DNA of 64,000 nucleotides from positions 10,422,994 through 10,486,993 of the forward strand of contig CM067503.1 in the NCBI GenBank assembly GCA_034509495.1, given 5' to 3'. Every line of letters begins with the position of its first letter. Positions within the stretch are counted from its first letter, which is position 1. The notes under the pieces are model-generated. The model was given only the letters and a program-made list of their open reading frames with translations. It had not been told where the DNA came from and made no database searches. Source of the DNA: Acestrorhynchus altus (lineage: Eukaryota > Chordata > Actinopteri > Characiformes > Acestrorhynchidae). The position numbers and the translations under genes are program-made. Shown one piece after another: positions 50,140 through 61,019 of this stretch.

Positions 50140-50362
50140 TTGCTCAATCATTGTTTCTTCCCAAATCAAGGGTATTAAAAACAGTTTATCCTGTTTCATT
50201 TGAGTAACTGTCTCTACTGCCCAGGGTAGACTTTCTACTAGATTGGAGCATTGCTGTGAGGATTTGAATGCATTCAGTGGCAACAGTGTTAAGGAGATAA
50301 GGATGTTGAAAGATGTCACCTCATCCACATTTAGGAAGCCCACAAACATTTAGTCATATAGA
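50140..50362 (+). repeat. Tc1-family non-autonomous fragment adjacent to the previous transposon
   Basis: Contains TCAAGGGTATTAAAAACAGT, GTAACTGTCTCTACTGCCCA, TTGCTGTGAGGATTTGAATG and GCCCACAAACATTTAGTCAT. This is the same family as 39076-39610, with the left terminus lost. It starts about 50 bases after the end of the 49061-50092 element. Confidence 0.75.
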
Positions 50363-50666
50363 ATGAGTTCATTAAAACCTGTGACAGTTGCTTTCTCATG
50401 CTTTAGTTGCTTTAGTTTTTACAGTGTGACTTGCTCTCACATTTTCATAGTTCTCCAAGATTGTATTATTCTACACTAATTTCCTTCCAGCAATTACACT
50501 TGCTTTCTTATATTTCTTGTTGTGCTATCTGGTGTTGACCAATAGAGGACTGCTTATGAGTCCCTTATGACTCCTTGTTCATCTCCAGGATAATTCCTCT
50601 TGCTCTGTGGGAGTTCTCCCTGTTGGTATTAGCCTCCATGAAAGGGTGCAGATGCTTTGTGACCAA

Positions 50667-50667
50667 G

Positions 50668-50727
<60 letters not shown>

Positions 50728-50728
50728 C
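50667..50728 (+). repeat. GATA tetranucleotide microsatellite
   Basis: About 15 GATA/TAGA units. Confidence 0.97.
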
Positions 50729-53489
50729 ATCTTCACTACCCAGGCCTGTTTTCAGTCCACAATTCACCTCATAAAAGACTTGCTATTTATGAAGAAATGG
50801 TAATACTTGTGTAAATGGAGAGTTGAACTGACAGCAGCTCTGCACTTCTAAATCCTTAAAAACAGCTGTAAATACAATGGTCTGGATAAGGTCATGTGAG
50901 ATTATGTGTGCAGGTAGTCAGGGGTGCAGTTTGTATGGTCTGTGACAGTTTGTCCCTACACCTTTGCTGAAAAGCCCCCGGCGCTCGGACAGCCACAGGC
51001 CAGCTCTGAGGTGGAAGAGTTGTGGTGGTCCTGGAATCCCTTCTAAAAGAGGTCATGTGACTCACTGCTGACACCTCCGTTCAGGTTCCAGTTCAGTGGA
51101 CCTGGGTACTCCTGCCCATCGAGACAAGGAACACCACATTGTCTGACCTTTAGAGCTCAGAGAATAAGCCACGAGTCAGCTCACCTCTGTGGAAACTGCC
51201 TTACAGTTTACAAAAGTAAGATAGAATTCAGCCTCCTAGATGTTTGTTATCAATGTTCTCAGGCCTACAAGGTTGCTTTAATTCACTTTTGTAGATGTTT
51301 TATATAAATTCAGGTAATATAATCTTACTTAAGATATTAGTTGGGGTTGCTCTTGATTGTGGAACTGAATAGCATTACCATGGCTAGATCCAGTGGGCTC
51401 TTTGGAGCCTTCAGAAAGATGTTTGCAGATGTATATGAATCTGTAAATGTAAATTTAAAGGGAGAAGTATGTGCTTCTGCTACCTGTTACCTACATTAGC
51501 ATTGTAGTTCCATCACAAAACTAAAGGTCTTGGTTGGTACTTGTGGGGTAAGAGGGCGATGTATAAATGTAAGTATGTATTGTAGAAAATGGTAATCTGA
51601 ATATTAGGCCTATTGAGGTTTATATTCTGTAATGCTCCAGGAGAATTCTCTGTGCTGTTAATGACAGTGGACCTGCGGCTAAGGCCATGCAATGTGGACT
51701 TGGAGACTTTCCAGGAATTTATAACAATTAGCATGTCACCTTGATAATGACTTTGAGATCAAAAGCAGGCTTTATATGGTGGTATTTATATGATATGTAA
51801 ACAAATTATTCTTTCCACGGACAGACAGAATACCAGGTTCATTTCTTTTACTTTTTCTTCTTTTAGACCGGAGCAAGCCCAACTTCTATATTTTGCATAG
51901 CCACCATGGGCAGCAGTACTCTGTTATGATGCCCCCTCAGGCTGAGTATTGAACTGCTGCTCATCGTCTGTAACTGATGTGGACAGAGAGGCTGGGGGGA
52001 ATGACACAATGATGTCACCCCGCAGGTCATGAAGGACAAAGCAAGCCATCACTGCATCACACATGGACAGAGATATTGTATCTCATACACTGGTTATCAT
52101 GAATGGAACACATTGATTTTTGAAGGTCTCTGTCTCTCTATCTCTCTCTCTCTCTGCATATATATATGTGTGTGTGGAGAGAGAGACAGATATGATCTTT
52201 CTATATATTATGGTACATTAAAATAATTTCCATCTCCTCTGAAATCTTCTCTGCTGATACAAATGTTTTCTTATGACAGTGACTCTCTTTCTCTCACTTT
52301 CTCACCCATTCTTTCCACTCTCTCCCTTGGCCTTCAGGTCTTTCCCCCTCTGAGTACTCCCCTAGTTGCTGCTCTCTCTGTGCTGGTCCATCTGAGCTGT
52401 GGAAATGTCACTAGGGATGACATTAAAGAAAGGGCGCTACAAAACAGATTGCTATTATTAACATTTGCAGAGCCCCTGCGACTCATCTGCAGTTGTGCAG
52501 TTGCAGCATAATGACAGTTATTCTGTGTGGCCATGACCGTACACCCACCCCACCCACCCCACTCTCCCAGCCTCATTGAGGAGGTGTCGATTAGACAGCC
52601 ATGCCACCTGAGGTGTGATGCTCTTGTTATGGGTGTGGGTGAGCCAAGAAGTGAGGAGAGGGAAAAGTGAGAGAAGATGGAGGGAAGATGAGAAAAATGG
52701 GGTGCTTGAGGAACAAGCGAGGAAAGACAATATGACAATGGATCGTAATAGATTTTAGAATAGAGATCCACAATGCCTAGAAATGTTGGTATATTACATG
52801 AAGACAAGAAGCAATTAGAGTAAAGACTTTAGAACAAGTAAGATGGCCACAGAAGGTTCCAGAACAAGTAAGACCAGAGAGTAAGGTTTGTGATGCCTAA
52901 GCAGGATACAGAAGGTTCTCAAATGACTAGAGATGCAAGGTTCAAGGATAAGCCTAATGCACTCCGGGGGCTCAGTTGTACCAACAGATCTAAACTAAGT
53001 CTAAAATTCCTCCTACGTTTGTGGAGGAGAAGATAAAAATGGACAATAAAGTGAAGGAGGATTTCAGTAGTGGGATAGTGAAATAACAGATAAAAAATGA
53101 ATATTTGGGGGGATGTCTCTGCTCAAACACAACCACTGTGTGTTTCTAATTATGTGTCTGAACTTAGAAGGATGTGGCTGCAGTATCAAAGGGAAATGCT
53201 TACAAGCAAAGTTTAAAGAAAGCAAGAATGGAAACCAAAGAAGTAACTGAATAATATGCACATTTTCTTATCTATAGATCACATTTAAACGGTGGTGTGA
53301 ACAGCCTAAAAACATCGGACCTGGTGAGAAAATTGAAACTTTGTGAGCCTGCTGTGAAAACGTAGCGAAAGACATGTTGCTAGCTCTGAGTAAGTTGTAT
53401 TATTTGCTGCAGGCTGAGGCTTATTTACAAGTATATTATTATAAAAATCCAGGTAAAAGCCAGGAAATGTAATTAAGAAGCTATATTCA

Positions 53490-53765
53490 CTCTCACAGCC
53501 CTGTAACTGGAAGGTTGCCATTTAAAATCCCAGAGCTGGCAAGACATGACTGAAGTGCCCTTGAGCAAGGCACTGAACTCTCCAGCTGCTCCCCGGGCAC
53601 TGAAGATAGGGCTGTCCACCACTCCGGTCATGTGTGCTCACTGCTCCCTGGTGTGTACATAGTCACTAGTGTGTATATGTGTATCACTATGAGTGGATGG
53701 GTCAAATGCAGAGCTCTGATTCCTGTGTGTGCACAACACAGTGGGTCAAAGGAGAATAATTACTT
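53490..53765 (+). repeat. tRNA-derived SINE
   Basis: Head CCCTGTAACTGGAAGGTTGC, then CTTGAGCAAGGCACTGAACT, CTCCAGCTGCTCCCCGGGCA, ATAGGGCTGTCCACCACTCC, CACTAGTGTGTATATGTG and GTGGATGGGTCAAATGCAGA. It aligns block by block with 46696-46990, but its B box is degraded (CCATTTAAAATCCC). Confidence 0.88.
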
Positions 53766-54296
53766 TACAGCACTACAGCAGCTAGTGTTTACATCAGAAA
53801 CAGACTGTATACTAGAACCTTTACATAACAAAGTTCTAAACTTGATGTTACATTTACTCTTAACAAAGCATTAACCATTTTACGATGGTTCAGAGTCTCA
53901 CAGATAACTCACACTTATGACCAACTTCGTTTATAACCTGACATAAGCCTGTTGGTGAAACCAGCACCCGGGGTGATTAGAAGTTTAGTCCTAACCTGGC
54001 TTCACACGCTTTCCTCTGAAGTCCAGAGCACACCAACACAACAAGCACAAGGAGACAGAAAGTTTTGGTTGGTGTGTCACAGAGATGTTTACAATTCACT
54101 TCATGGAAGTGTGAGTCCAGTCTTGAGTCTCTAGGGTATGAACCTGGGTCTTGAGTTTCTGGGGTGTGAATCTGAGTTAGGTCTCTTGGGTGCAAGTGTC
54201 TCTGGGGTGTGTGTGAGTCGTGAGACTTTAGCAAACAATTTACAAAAAAGTTTCATTATTGCATTGAACAAAAGTAAACCCCTACTGAAAAGCTGT

Positions 54297-54688
54297 CAGG
54301 TTTGACGCGGCTCCAAATAACACGCATTTCATTATAGAAAAGCCTTCAGTCTGAAGGACAGAACTAAAGTCCTGCATGCAGTTAATGCCATTCTTCAAAA
54401 AAGGAGCCAAAACCACTTGGAATAGCTGAGTCTGTGTATAGCAAGTAATGACCAATTACAATATTTTAGTAAGAATTTGTCAGTAATTTATTAAACCTTC
54501 CTGAAACAGGTAAATGTTAGCATTGCTTAGCTCACTTGCTATCTTGACTGATTGCTGGCAAACCGTTTCAAGTATTTTGTGCCCTTCCTTTCATTGCCTC
54601 TGCTGTATGTATTGCTCCATTCTTTCCATCAGACTGAAGGCTTTTCTATAATGAAAGGCTCATTATTTGAAGCTGTATCAGACTTGGC
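54297..54688. mobile_element. Inverted-repeat element (MITE-like), about 390 bases
   Basis: Arms 54314-54357 and 54626-54669 are strongly matching inverted copies, both containing TTTCATTATAGAAAAGCCTT and CAGTCTGA on the same strand sense after inversion. Weaker similarity continues outward for about 17-20 bases. The interior is non-coding and about 270 bases long. Confidence 0.85.
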
Positions 54689-55102
54689 ATTTCAGTGAGC
54701 TGCATGAGAACAGCATTAGAGCAATGACTGCACACAACTGGTAAGCCATGTTCACATTGCCAGCCCAAACCAATTTTGATCTAGATTGATTCTATATATT
54801 ATTTTGATAGTCTTAAACAGAAACTAGACAAATAACATCTGATTGTTGAGAAATAAAAAACACATTTGGAGGTGGTTTAAAATGTGATTACATTTGGATT
54901 TGTATAGAAGTGTATTGGTCTGGAAGCTCTGCCAGCTCAAGTCAGAGCCTGGACTCATAAAGAAATCATACATGACTAAAATACCATTTCAGAAATCATA
55001 TATAAATTACTAATGAAACCCAGGCATCCACAAATGTAATGGTTACTCTAACACTAATCTCAACCGTGTCTGAATTCTGAATGTAATGTTAATGTAAAAT
55101 TC

Positions 55103-55228
55103 ACCTAAATGTAACCTAACCCTAACCTAAACTTAACCTAGCCATAATCCTACCCTAAATATAACCTAACCCTCACACTATCATACTGTAAACCTAACCT
55201 AAAGGTAACCTAGCCCTACATAACCTTA
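55103..55228 (+). repeat. Degenerate telomere-like CCTAAC array
   Basis: Repeated CCTAACC/CCCTAAA/ACCTAAA words, including TAACCTAACCCTAACCTAAA at 55112-55131, diverging outward. It resembles the vertebrate telomere unit CCCTAA but is not a pure array. Confidence 0.75.
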
Positions 55229-57396
55229 CTGTAGAATGTGAACGTCTTACCATTTCTGCAGGGGTTTTGATCATTGAATTCCTTTTTATCAGCTTCATTT
55301 AATGAAAATGTAGCAAGTCTTGGTGCCATGCATAATTGATTCTTGTTTCTGTTCACCAAAAAGGTTTATGTGCATTTGGCAAGACAGTGCCACCAGTTTG
55401 GACCAGTTTTTTCCATTGTCAATCCTTGTCTATATATGAAATTATGTGAAAATGTTATGAAATACACAAGGTCCAGAATTCTTGGGGTACATTTTAGTCA
55501 TACTTGTAAATATTTTTGGAGGTCCTGAAAATTGCATTTTGTCTTTTGCATCACTCACAACACAACAAATCAATTTAAGAGAGACAGAGTGCCAATGATT
55601 ACATAACCAGCATGACTATGTAGTTACTGTCATTACCACAGTAATGCAAGCAGGGTTTGTAATGTTCGGACACACAATTTCAATCAAATCACTTGGAAAT
55701 AACAGTGAAAATAACAGCCATTTTAACAGAGACTAATCCAATTTGCTGAATTAGTCTGAATATAAGACTTTAAGTGTTGAGCTTGAGACAAATTACTAAT
55801 CAGCTAAGAGTGAGCCCAAGTCAAATTGTGACTCAGTCCCCCATGACTGGTTTGGGATGTCTTTGTGACTCTAGGATGTTCTATTACAGGTTATCTGGGC
55901 ATTCCAAAGACAACTTCAAACACTAGAATGGTCTGATCTGTGTGTTTTGCCGTTAATGTTTATCAGATGTGTTACATTTGGTCAAGATCAAGTTGGCAGT
56001 AGGAACTGACTGAAGGAATAAATTGATTTGACTGCTATAATAAGCAGTACAAACCATCTGCTTAGAAAACGTGGCACTAATTGAACTTGATGAAAGGCTC
56101 AGTGGGTATGAAATGCTTGAAGCCTGGAAAGGGGTTTAAATCTTCCGAAGGAGGTCCAGGATTAGAGTGATGGAATCTCTGTGGTCCTCAGTCTCAGGCT
56201 TCAAATATTGTGCAACAACCAGATCAGCTAGGCTGTCTTATTAGACCCAGGTCTGTACAACCCTCCATTCTCCATTCTCATTACATTTAAGAGAAAATGT
56301 TTTGTGGAACCCTTGGAATTACCTTGATTTCATAATATTAAATGAAGACAGCTGTGACGAACAGCTACATCTTAGCTTAAATTTCACATTTTTTTTAATA
56401 CCACATTTGCAATCACCAACTTTTCTTATACAGGAAGATCATTCCAAATGGTTCAAGAAGTTCTCACAATTACACATGCACCAGAACTGTCGGTCTCCTA
56501 GCATACCTGAGGGTCCATTGCTGCGTGGGTTGAGCATCTGCCTTGGGGCCTTTGGGGCCTCAGTAATGAAACTGCCCTTGGCTCACTGACACACGTATTT
56601 CCAAAAAAGACATTTTTCCATGTACGTGTTAACTACTTTTGTTGGAGAGTCGTGCCTAGGGAGCTTCCTCAATTGACTTTGCACTGTTAGGCTCATATCC
56701 ATGGTCTTATCTACAAATGAGAATTAGGTGGCATGCCATGCATAAGGGTGGAAGTAACATGTTAAAAATGGGCTTTTTGCACTGTGAGCTGATGCCTGAA
56801 TAATAGATTAAGATACAGCATTTCATCATGTCCACACTTGCTATTCATCCCGTGTAGAGCTGGAGCTCCAGCTTTTAATATGTCCTTCAAAGTCCATCAA
56901 TCACTGGCACATTAGCCCGGCGCAGCTAATGAAGAGGCCGAAAAGAGTTATGAGATTGTGGAATAATTGCGATTGGAGCCTTTAATTGCATTGAAACCCA
57001 CTCTTCCTTAAACATATTGTTTTCAAGTGGCTGGTTCCTCAGGAGAATGGGCAACATAAAAAAGAGCATCCATCTTTTTGCAGGTTTTTTTGTGCCAAAG
57101 AACAGGCCTGGTGTCTTCTTCCCACAAAGTTGCGGAGAGGCCGCCCTTGTTCTTTTCAAGTCTGAAGTTGAAGAAAGAGGATCTAGGGATGCCTAAAATG
57201 GTGCGACTAAAAACAGATTCCTCCGTGGGCCAGGCCTGCAGGAAGCAGGCGACAAATGCCGTTTATTCAGTGCTTTGTGCCTTTTCTCCTTAGCTTGCGT
57301 GGCCTTCAGCAGCCTGTCCAACGTCATTATTCCCAACATGCGCAATAGTCGCATAGCAACAGCTGCATCGCCTTGCCGACAGGGCCGAATTGACAG

Positions 57397-57398
<2 letters not shown>

Positions 57399-57469
<71 letters not shown>
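57399..57469 (+). repeat. GT microsatellite
   Basis: About 35 GT units directly following the exon-like block at 57294-57398, whose potential donor GT is the first repeat unit. Confidence 0.97.
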
Positions 57470-57472
<3 letters not shown>

Positions 57473-60400
57473 TGGCAGTGGAGGGACTATGTGCTGAAAG
57501 TGGGGCAGCTTTGAACTGCTCGGCGTCAGAAAGCACCCACCCTTTGATCTCGCCCCTAAACCCCTTTCAGAAACAGGCCCGTCACAGAAGGGGCAAGCGA
57601 ATGTCAGGGGAAATGTTCCTGGTAGTTGTCAGGGGAGTCGTGATGCCAAAATGGAGTACGAAAACTTACTTTTGTGCCTACTATTTGTCTACTAATCCTT
57701 AACCTGTGAGAAAGGCTATGGCTCAGTGCAAGGACAGGACTTTCAGCTATGAAAGAATGTAATGTTTTGACAGTTTTCCTACCATTTAATTTGATTGAAC
57801 AGTCTGCCTTCCACACCTCTGACTTTACTGTGGTATACCTGCTTGCCAAATATGTCATGGACAGTTCTGTGGTTTGAAGAAACCTTGACTTTAACAAATT
57901 TCTGAAGTTCTGCTTTATTTGTTGATGTGCTCAAAAAAGGTTTCACTTGCAAAAATGAATGCTGTTTACAAAAAAATACACTTGCTAAACCCTGCTAAAA
58001 TACTCTGAAGTCAGTGCTTTTACCCCTCTTATCCCTAATCCCTCCTCTGAATTAGGAGGTACAATATTTAAAGGGAAATACTTTAGTAGAGTATAGAGTA
58101 AAATACTTTATACTCTATTTAAATGGTTACAATGTAAAAAGTAATTTAGATTTTAATTTTAATTTTATTTTAATTGTTCACCGTGGTGGTGAATGGAACA
58201 AGACATCAGAAATGTTCATTGCCTCGATGGGTTACATCATAGAAAGTTACCACATGGTTAGGAATACACTGCCTGATTATTATCATTATTTTATTATAAT
58301 AACAGTCATTATTTTAAAGACATGGCACACATACTGGCACACGACCCATGCAAACAATGATACACACACCAGGCCATGTTTGCGTCATATCACCACCACT
58401 GATTTTTTCCCTAATTCTTGCTGGCAACACCAAGTTTGTTAGTTAGTAATTGTTTCAACCTGTGCTTCCAGACGTAAAAGAGCTTTCTAGCACAACTGTT
58501 GTCACTGTTGTTGTTTCGTGGCAGGGAGATGTACAGACAGATAAGTGCAGGCAAAGCAAAGGGCAAAAAAAAAGAAAAAACAAAAGTTGTGTAATGACCG
58601 ACTGCCTTAAATGCAGTGTAATAAGCAAGTTCACAGTTCAGATCACACTTACAGGCAAAAGCCTGGCATGACGTAATGCCAATAGACAAAAACAGCTTAT
58701 ACAAAAGACTCATCCAGACGCTGGTGTCAGACTGAAATAAATGACAGCCCATACTCAGAGGACTGCTCTCTCACAGTTTGCTCTGACAAATCTCTTTTGT
58801 TTTCATATTTTATGACTGCGGATGTTAAAAGTCAACAGTTATTGCTCTCAGCCCTGACATTAAGCTTAACAAATGTGATAAACCTCTCGAGCATCCTGGT
58901 CATTTTAGTGCTGTATGGTGCACAATTCAGTGAAATAGCTTGCAGTCTTTAAATCATTAAAAGTAATAATATGAGGAATGTTTAATGTTTACAAATGTCA
59001 TTGGTAGACTGAAGGAAAGCAGAGTTATTTTAATTGGAAACATCAAAAGTGACATCAGTAAAACATTTCCCTGCTCTCTGCTTTTGACAAGAACCATTAA
59101 GCTTTCATAAAATAGACACGAGTACCTAAAGGCAATGTGTTTATTAAGTCCCAGTGTATGCACTGCACATTTATATTAAACAATAAATAGTAAATACCAG
59201 TCATTCATAAAGGAGCACCTGTTTGTATGATATGAGGCGCTGAGGTGCTTTCCCCTTATTTGCATTTGCTGTTTCTTAGCATCACATCATCCTCCAAAAA
59301 AATGCTACATGAACCATTGTGAGTAAAATTCACAGCAAGAATGTTGATTTAATTATCTTTATGAAAACATTATGCTACTCAGCTCATTACTCCTTATATT
59401 TGAAAGCACATTTTGATCTATTTGGATTGAGCATCTACAAACATGACAACTAAAGTTGATATCTTGTCTTTCAAAGGATTTCGGAGTGTTTTTATACAAA
59501 TTCAAGTTTTGAGTGTTGTTTTTAAGGGCTTTACATGACGCTCAGACAGTCAGCTTAAAACAAAAAACAGATCAGAAAGGAGAAGCATTTTTTCATTTTT
59601 CTGTTTGAAAACTTCAACAAGCAAAGTTTTTTGGAAAGTGCTGAGTATTCCAAGGGAAAAGGAAGGATGTCTGCATTGTAATTAGGCAAAAATGAAAGGA
59701 ACGACACTGTTGCCTTTTGCCAACACTGTTCAGGTTTAAGAGATGAATACAGCTTAGATTTTCAGTTGTACAGTGTTAAAGTAAATCCAGTGTTTTTCTG
59801 TGTTTGTCTTTCCAACACTCGGGAGAGGACTTTGGGGACCCGGTGAGGATACAGCAGGTTATCATGCAGGATAACTTGAAATACAATGCCTTATTCTGTT
59901 CTAGTGTGCCAGATTGAGCTGCGTCATCACTCTTTGTAGAACATTAACATTGATTCATGGGAGAGTCACACAGGCAAGTCAAATGGCCAGTGGCCTCATC
60001 TCATCTACCATGTGGGCCTATAGGCTTACAGTTGGCCAGCCAGGCTGCCGACCCACTGGTCTGAAGCCGTTTTCGGTGTGCAGCCATTGATTACTGCAGT
60101 GACTTCACACTAGATGTCTTAAATTATCTAGACAGGCTGATGGCACTTTAATAGCAAGCATCTTGTGTGTAAGTTGCCTAATATCAATGCAGTTTTTATG
60201 TCGTTTTCTAATTGGCATGGACCAGTCATTATCCATTTGCAATTGGCAGCCGACCAAACTCAATTATTATGAACTGATTTGGGTTGAATCTCAAAAATAA
60301 TCACTCAAAATAGATGAGTAATGTGTGGGATATGTCCAGTTTTACAAACAACAAACAATTTATTTGAGGGGAAGAAATGTGTGAAAAAATCTACAAGCAG

Positions 60401-60814
60401 TTTAGCCAAACCACACTGTACAGTACAGTCTTAAAGGCACAGTAACAGTAAACAGCCTGTTTAATTTTAGGGGGTTGGAAAATGGTTGAATGAAAATGGA
60501 ATATCAGTGAAATATAAGTGAACCTTGGGGTTTCAGACACACAAAGCATGAACCCTGAAGATACGAGGCCCTTAAGTTATTCTTTCACGGTCATGTTATG
60601 AGAGCTCTTCTGTAGTGCATTGTTGAGTGCTGAACTAATGTTCAAGTTCATCTTGCTTGTATCGTGTAAAAGCAGGTCTTTCTTCCTGACCATTTTAGGT
60701 GGTTAGTTTTCTATGTACGAGAGACATGCGTGAATGTCACCTACTGGTTGAACTGTCAGAGCTTTTATAAAAGTATCAATTCAACTTTGAAATGTCTTGC
60801 AATCCCTTTGCTGG

Positions 60815-60878
60815 TGTAACAATGTGAATTTCCCCACTGCGGGACTAATAAAGGATTATCCTATCTTATCTTTCTCAT
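60815..60878 (+). repeat. Retroelement 3' tail next to the exon E acceptor
   Basis: GAATTTCCCCACTGCGGGAC then TAATAAAGGATTATCCTATC and TTATCTT resembles the 3' end of a common fish LINE-type element, with an ATAAA-like sequence and a short TTATC microsatellite tail. The tail runs into the pyrimidine tract of exon E. Confidence 0.65.
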
Positions 60879-60892
60879 CTCTCCTTTTCCAG

Positions 60893-61019
60893 GATGGCTA
60901 TTCACAGTACCACTTTGTTGGCTCTGCCTCAACAATAGAGAGGGACAGACAAAGACCTTACTCTTCCTCCCGCACGCCCTCTGTCTCTCCAGTTCGGACC
61001 TCCCCCAACAATCGATCAG
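60893..61019 (+). CDS. ctnnd2: Delta-catenin (CTNND2) internal exon E, start of the C-terminal Ser/Arg-rich tail
   Basis: The exon encodes 42 residues plus one base: DGYSQYHFVGSASTIERDRQ, then RPYSSSRTPSVSPVRTSPNN, then RS. It matches the human CTNND2 tail immediately after the Armadillo domain (human has GWSQYHFVAS, so Trp to Tyr and Ala to Gly changes are visible). The repeated Ser-Pro and Thr-Pro dipeptides (TPSVSPVRTSP) are potential proline-directed phosphorylation sites by motif only. The acceptor is CTCTCCTTTTCCAG at 60892. The donor is CAG|GTGACT at 61019/61020, and the frame hits no stop before it. The length is 127 nt, leaving phase 1 for a downstream exon not found in this window. 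The bases just before the acceptor contain what looks like the 3' tail of a retroelement. Confidence 0.95.

Larger units (their letters stand above)
45631..60892 (+). other. ctnnd2 intron between exons D and E (about 15.3 kb)
   Basis: The intron contains two full-looking SINEs (46696-46990, 53490-53765), a SINE tail, a decayed Tc1 copy (49061-50092) with a second Tc1-family fragment beside it, and inverted-repeat elements at 48652-48972 and 54297-54688. GATA and GT microsatellites and a telomere-like degenerate array (55103-55228) are also present. Several blocks (52395-52535, 56870-57060, 60010-60270) appear free of known repeats. An exon-like 105-nt stretch at 57294-57398 would introduce a stop if spliced in. 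Confidence 0.88.

Noticed and set aside
52133..52164. CT-rich tract as an exon acceptor
   Set aside because: Simple repeat with no following open frame in the required phase and no similarity to CTNND2.
52334..52807. 157-residue minus-strand ORF
   Set aside because: Composition typical of chance ORFs in pyrimidine-rich DNA. The underlying DNA is better explained as a noncoding conservation candidate.
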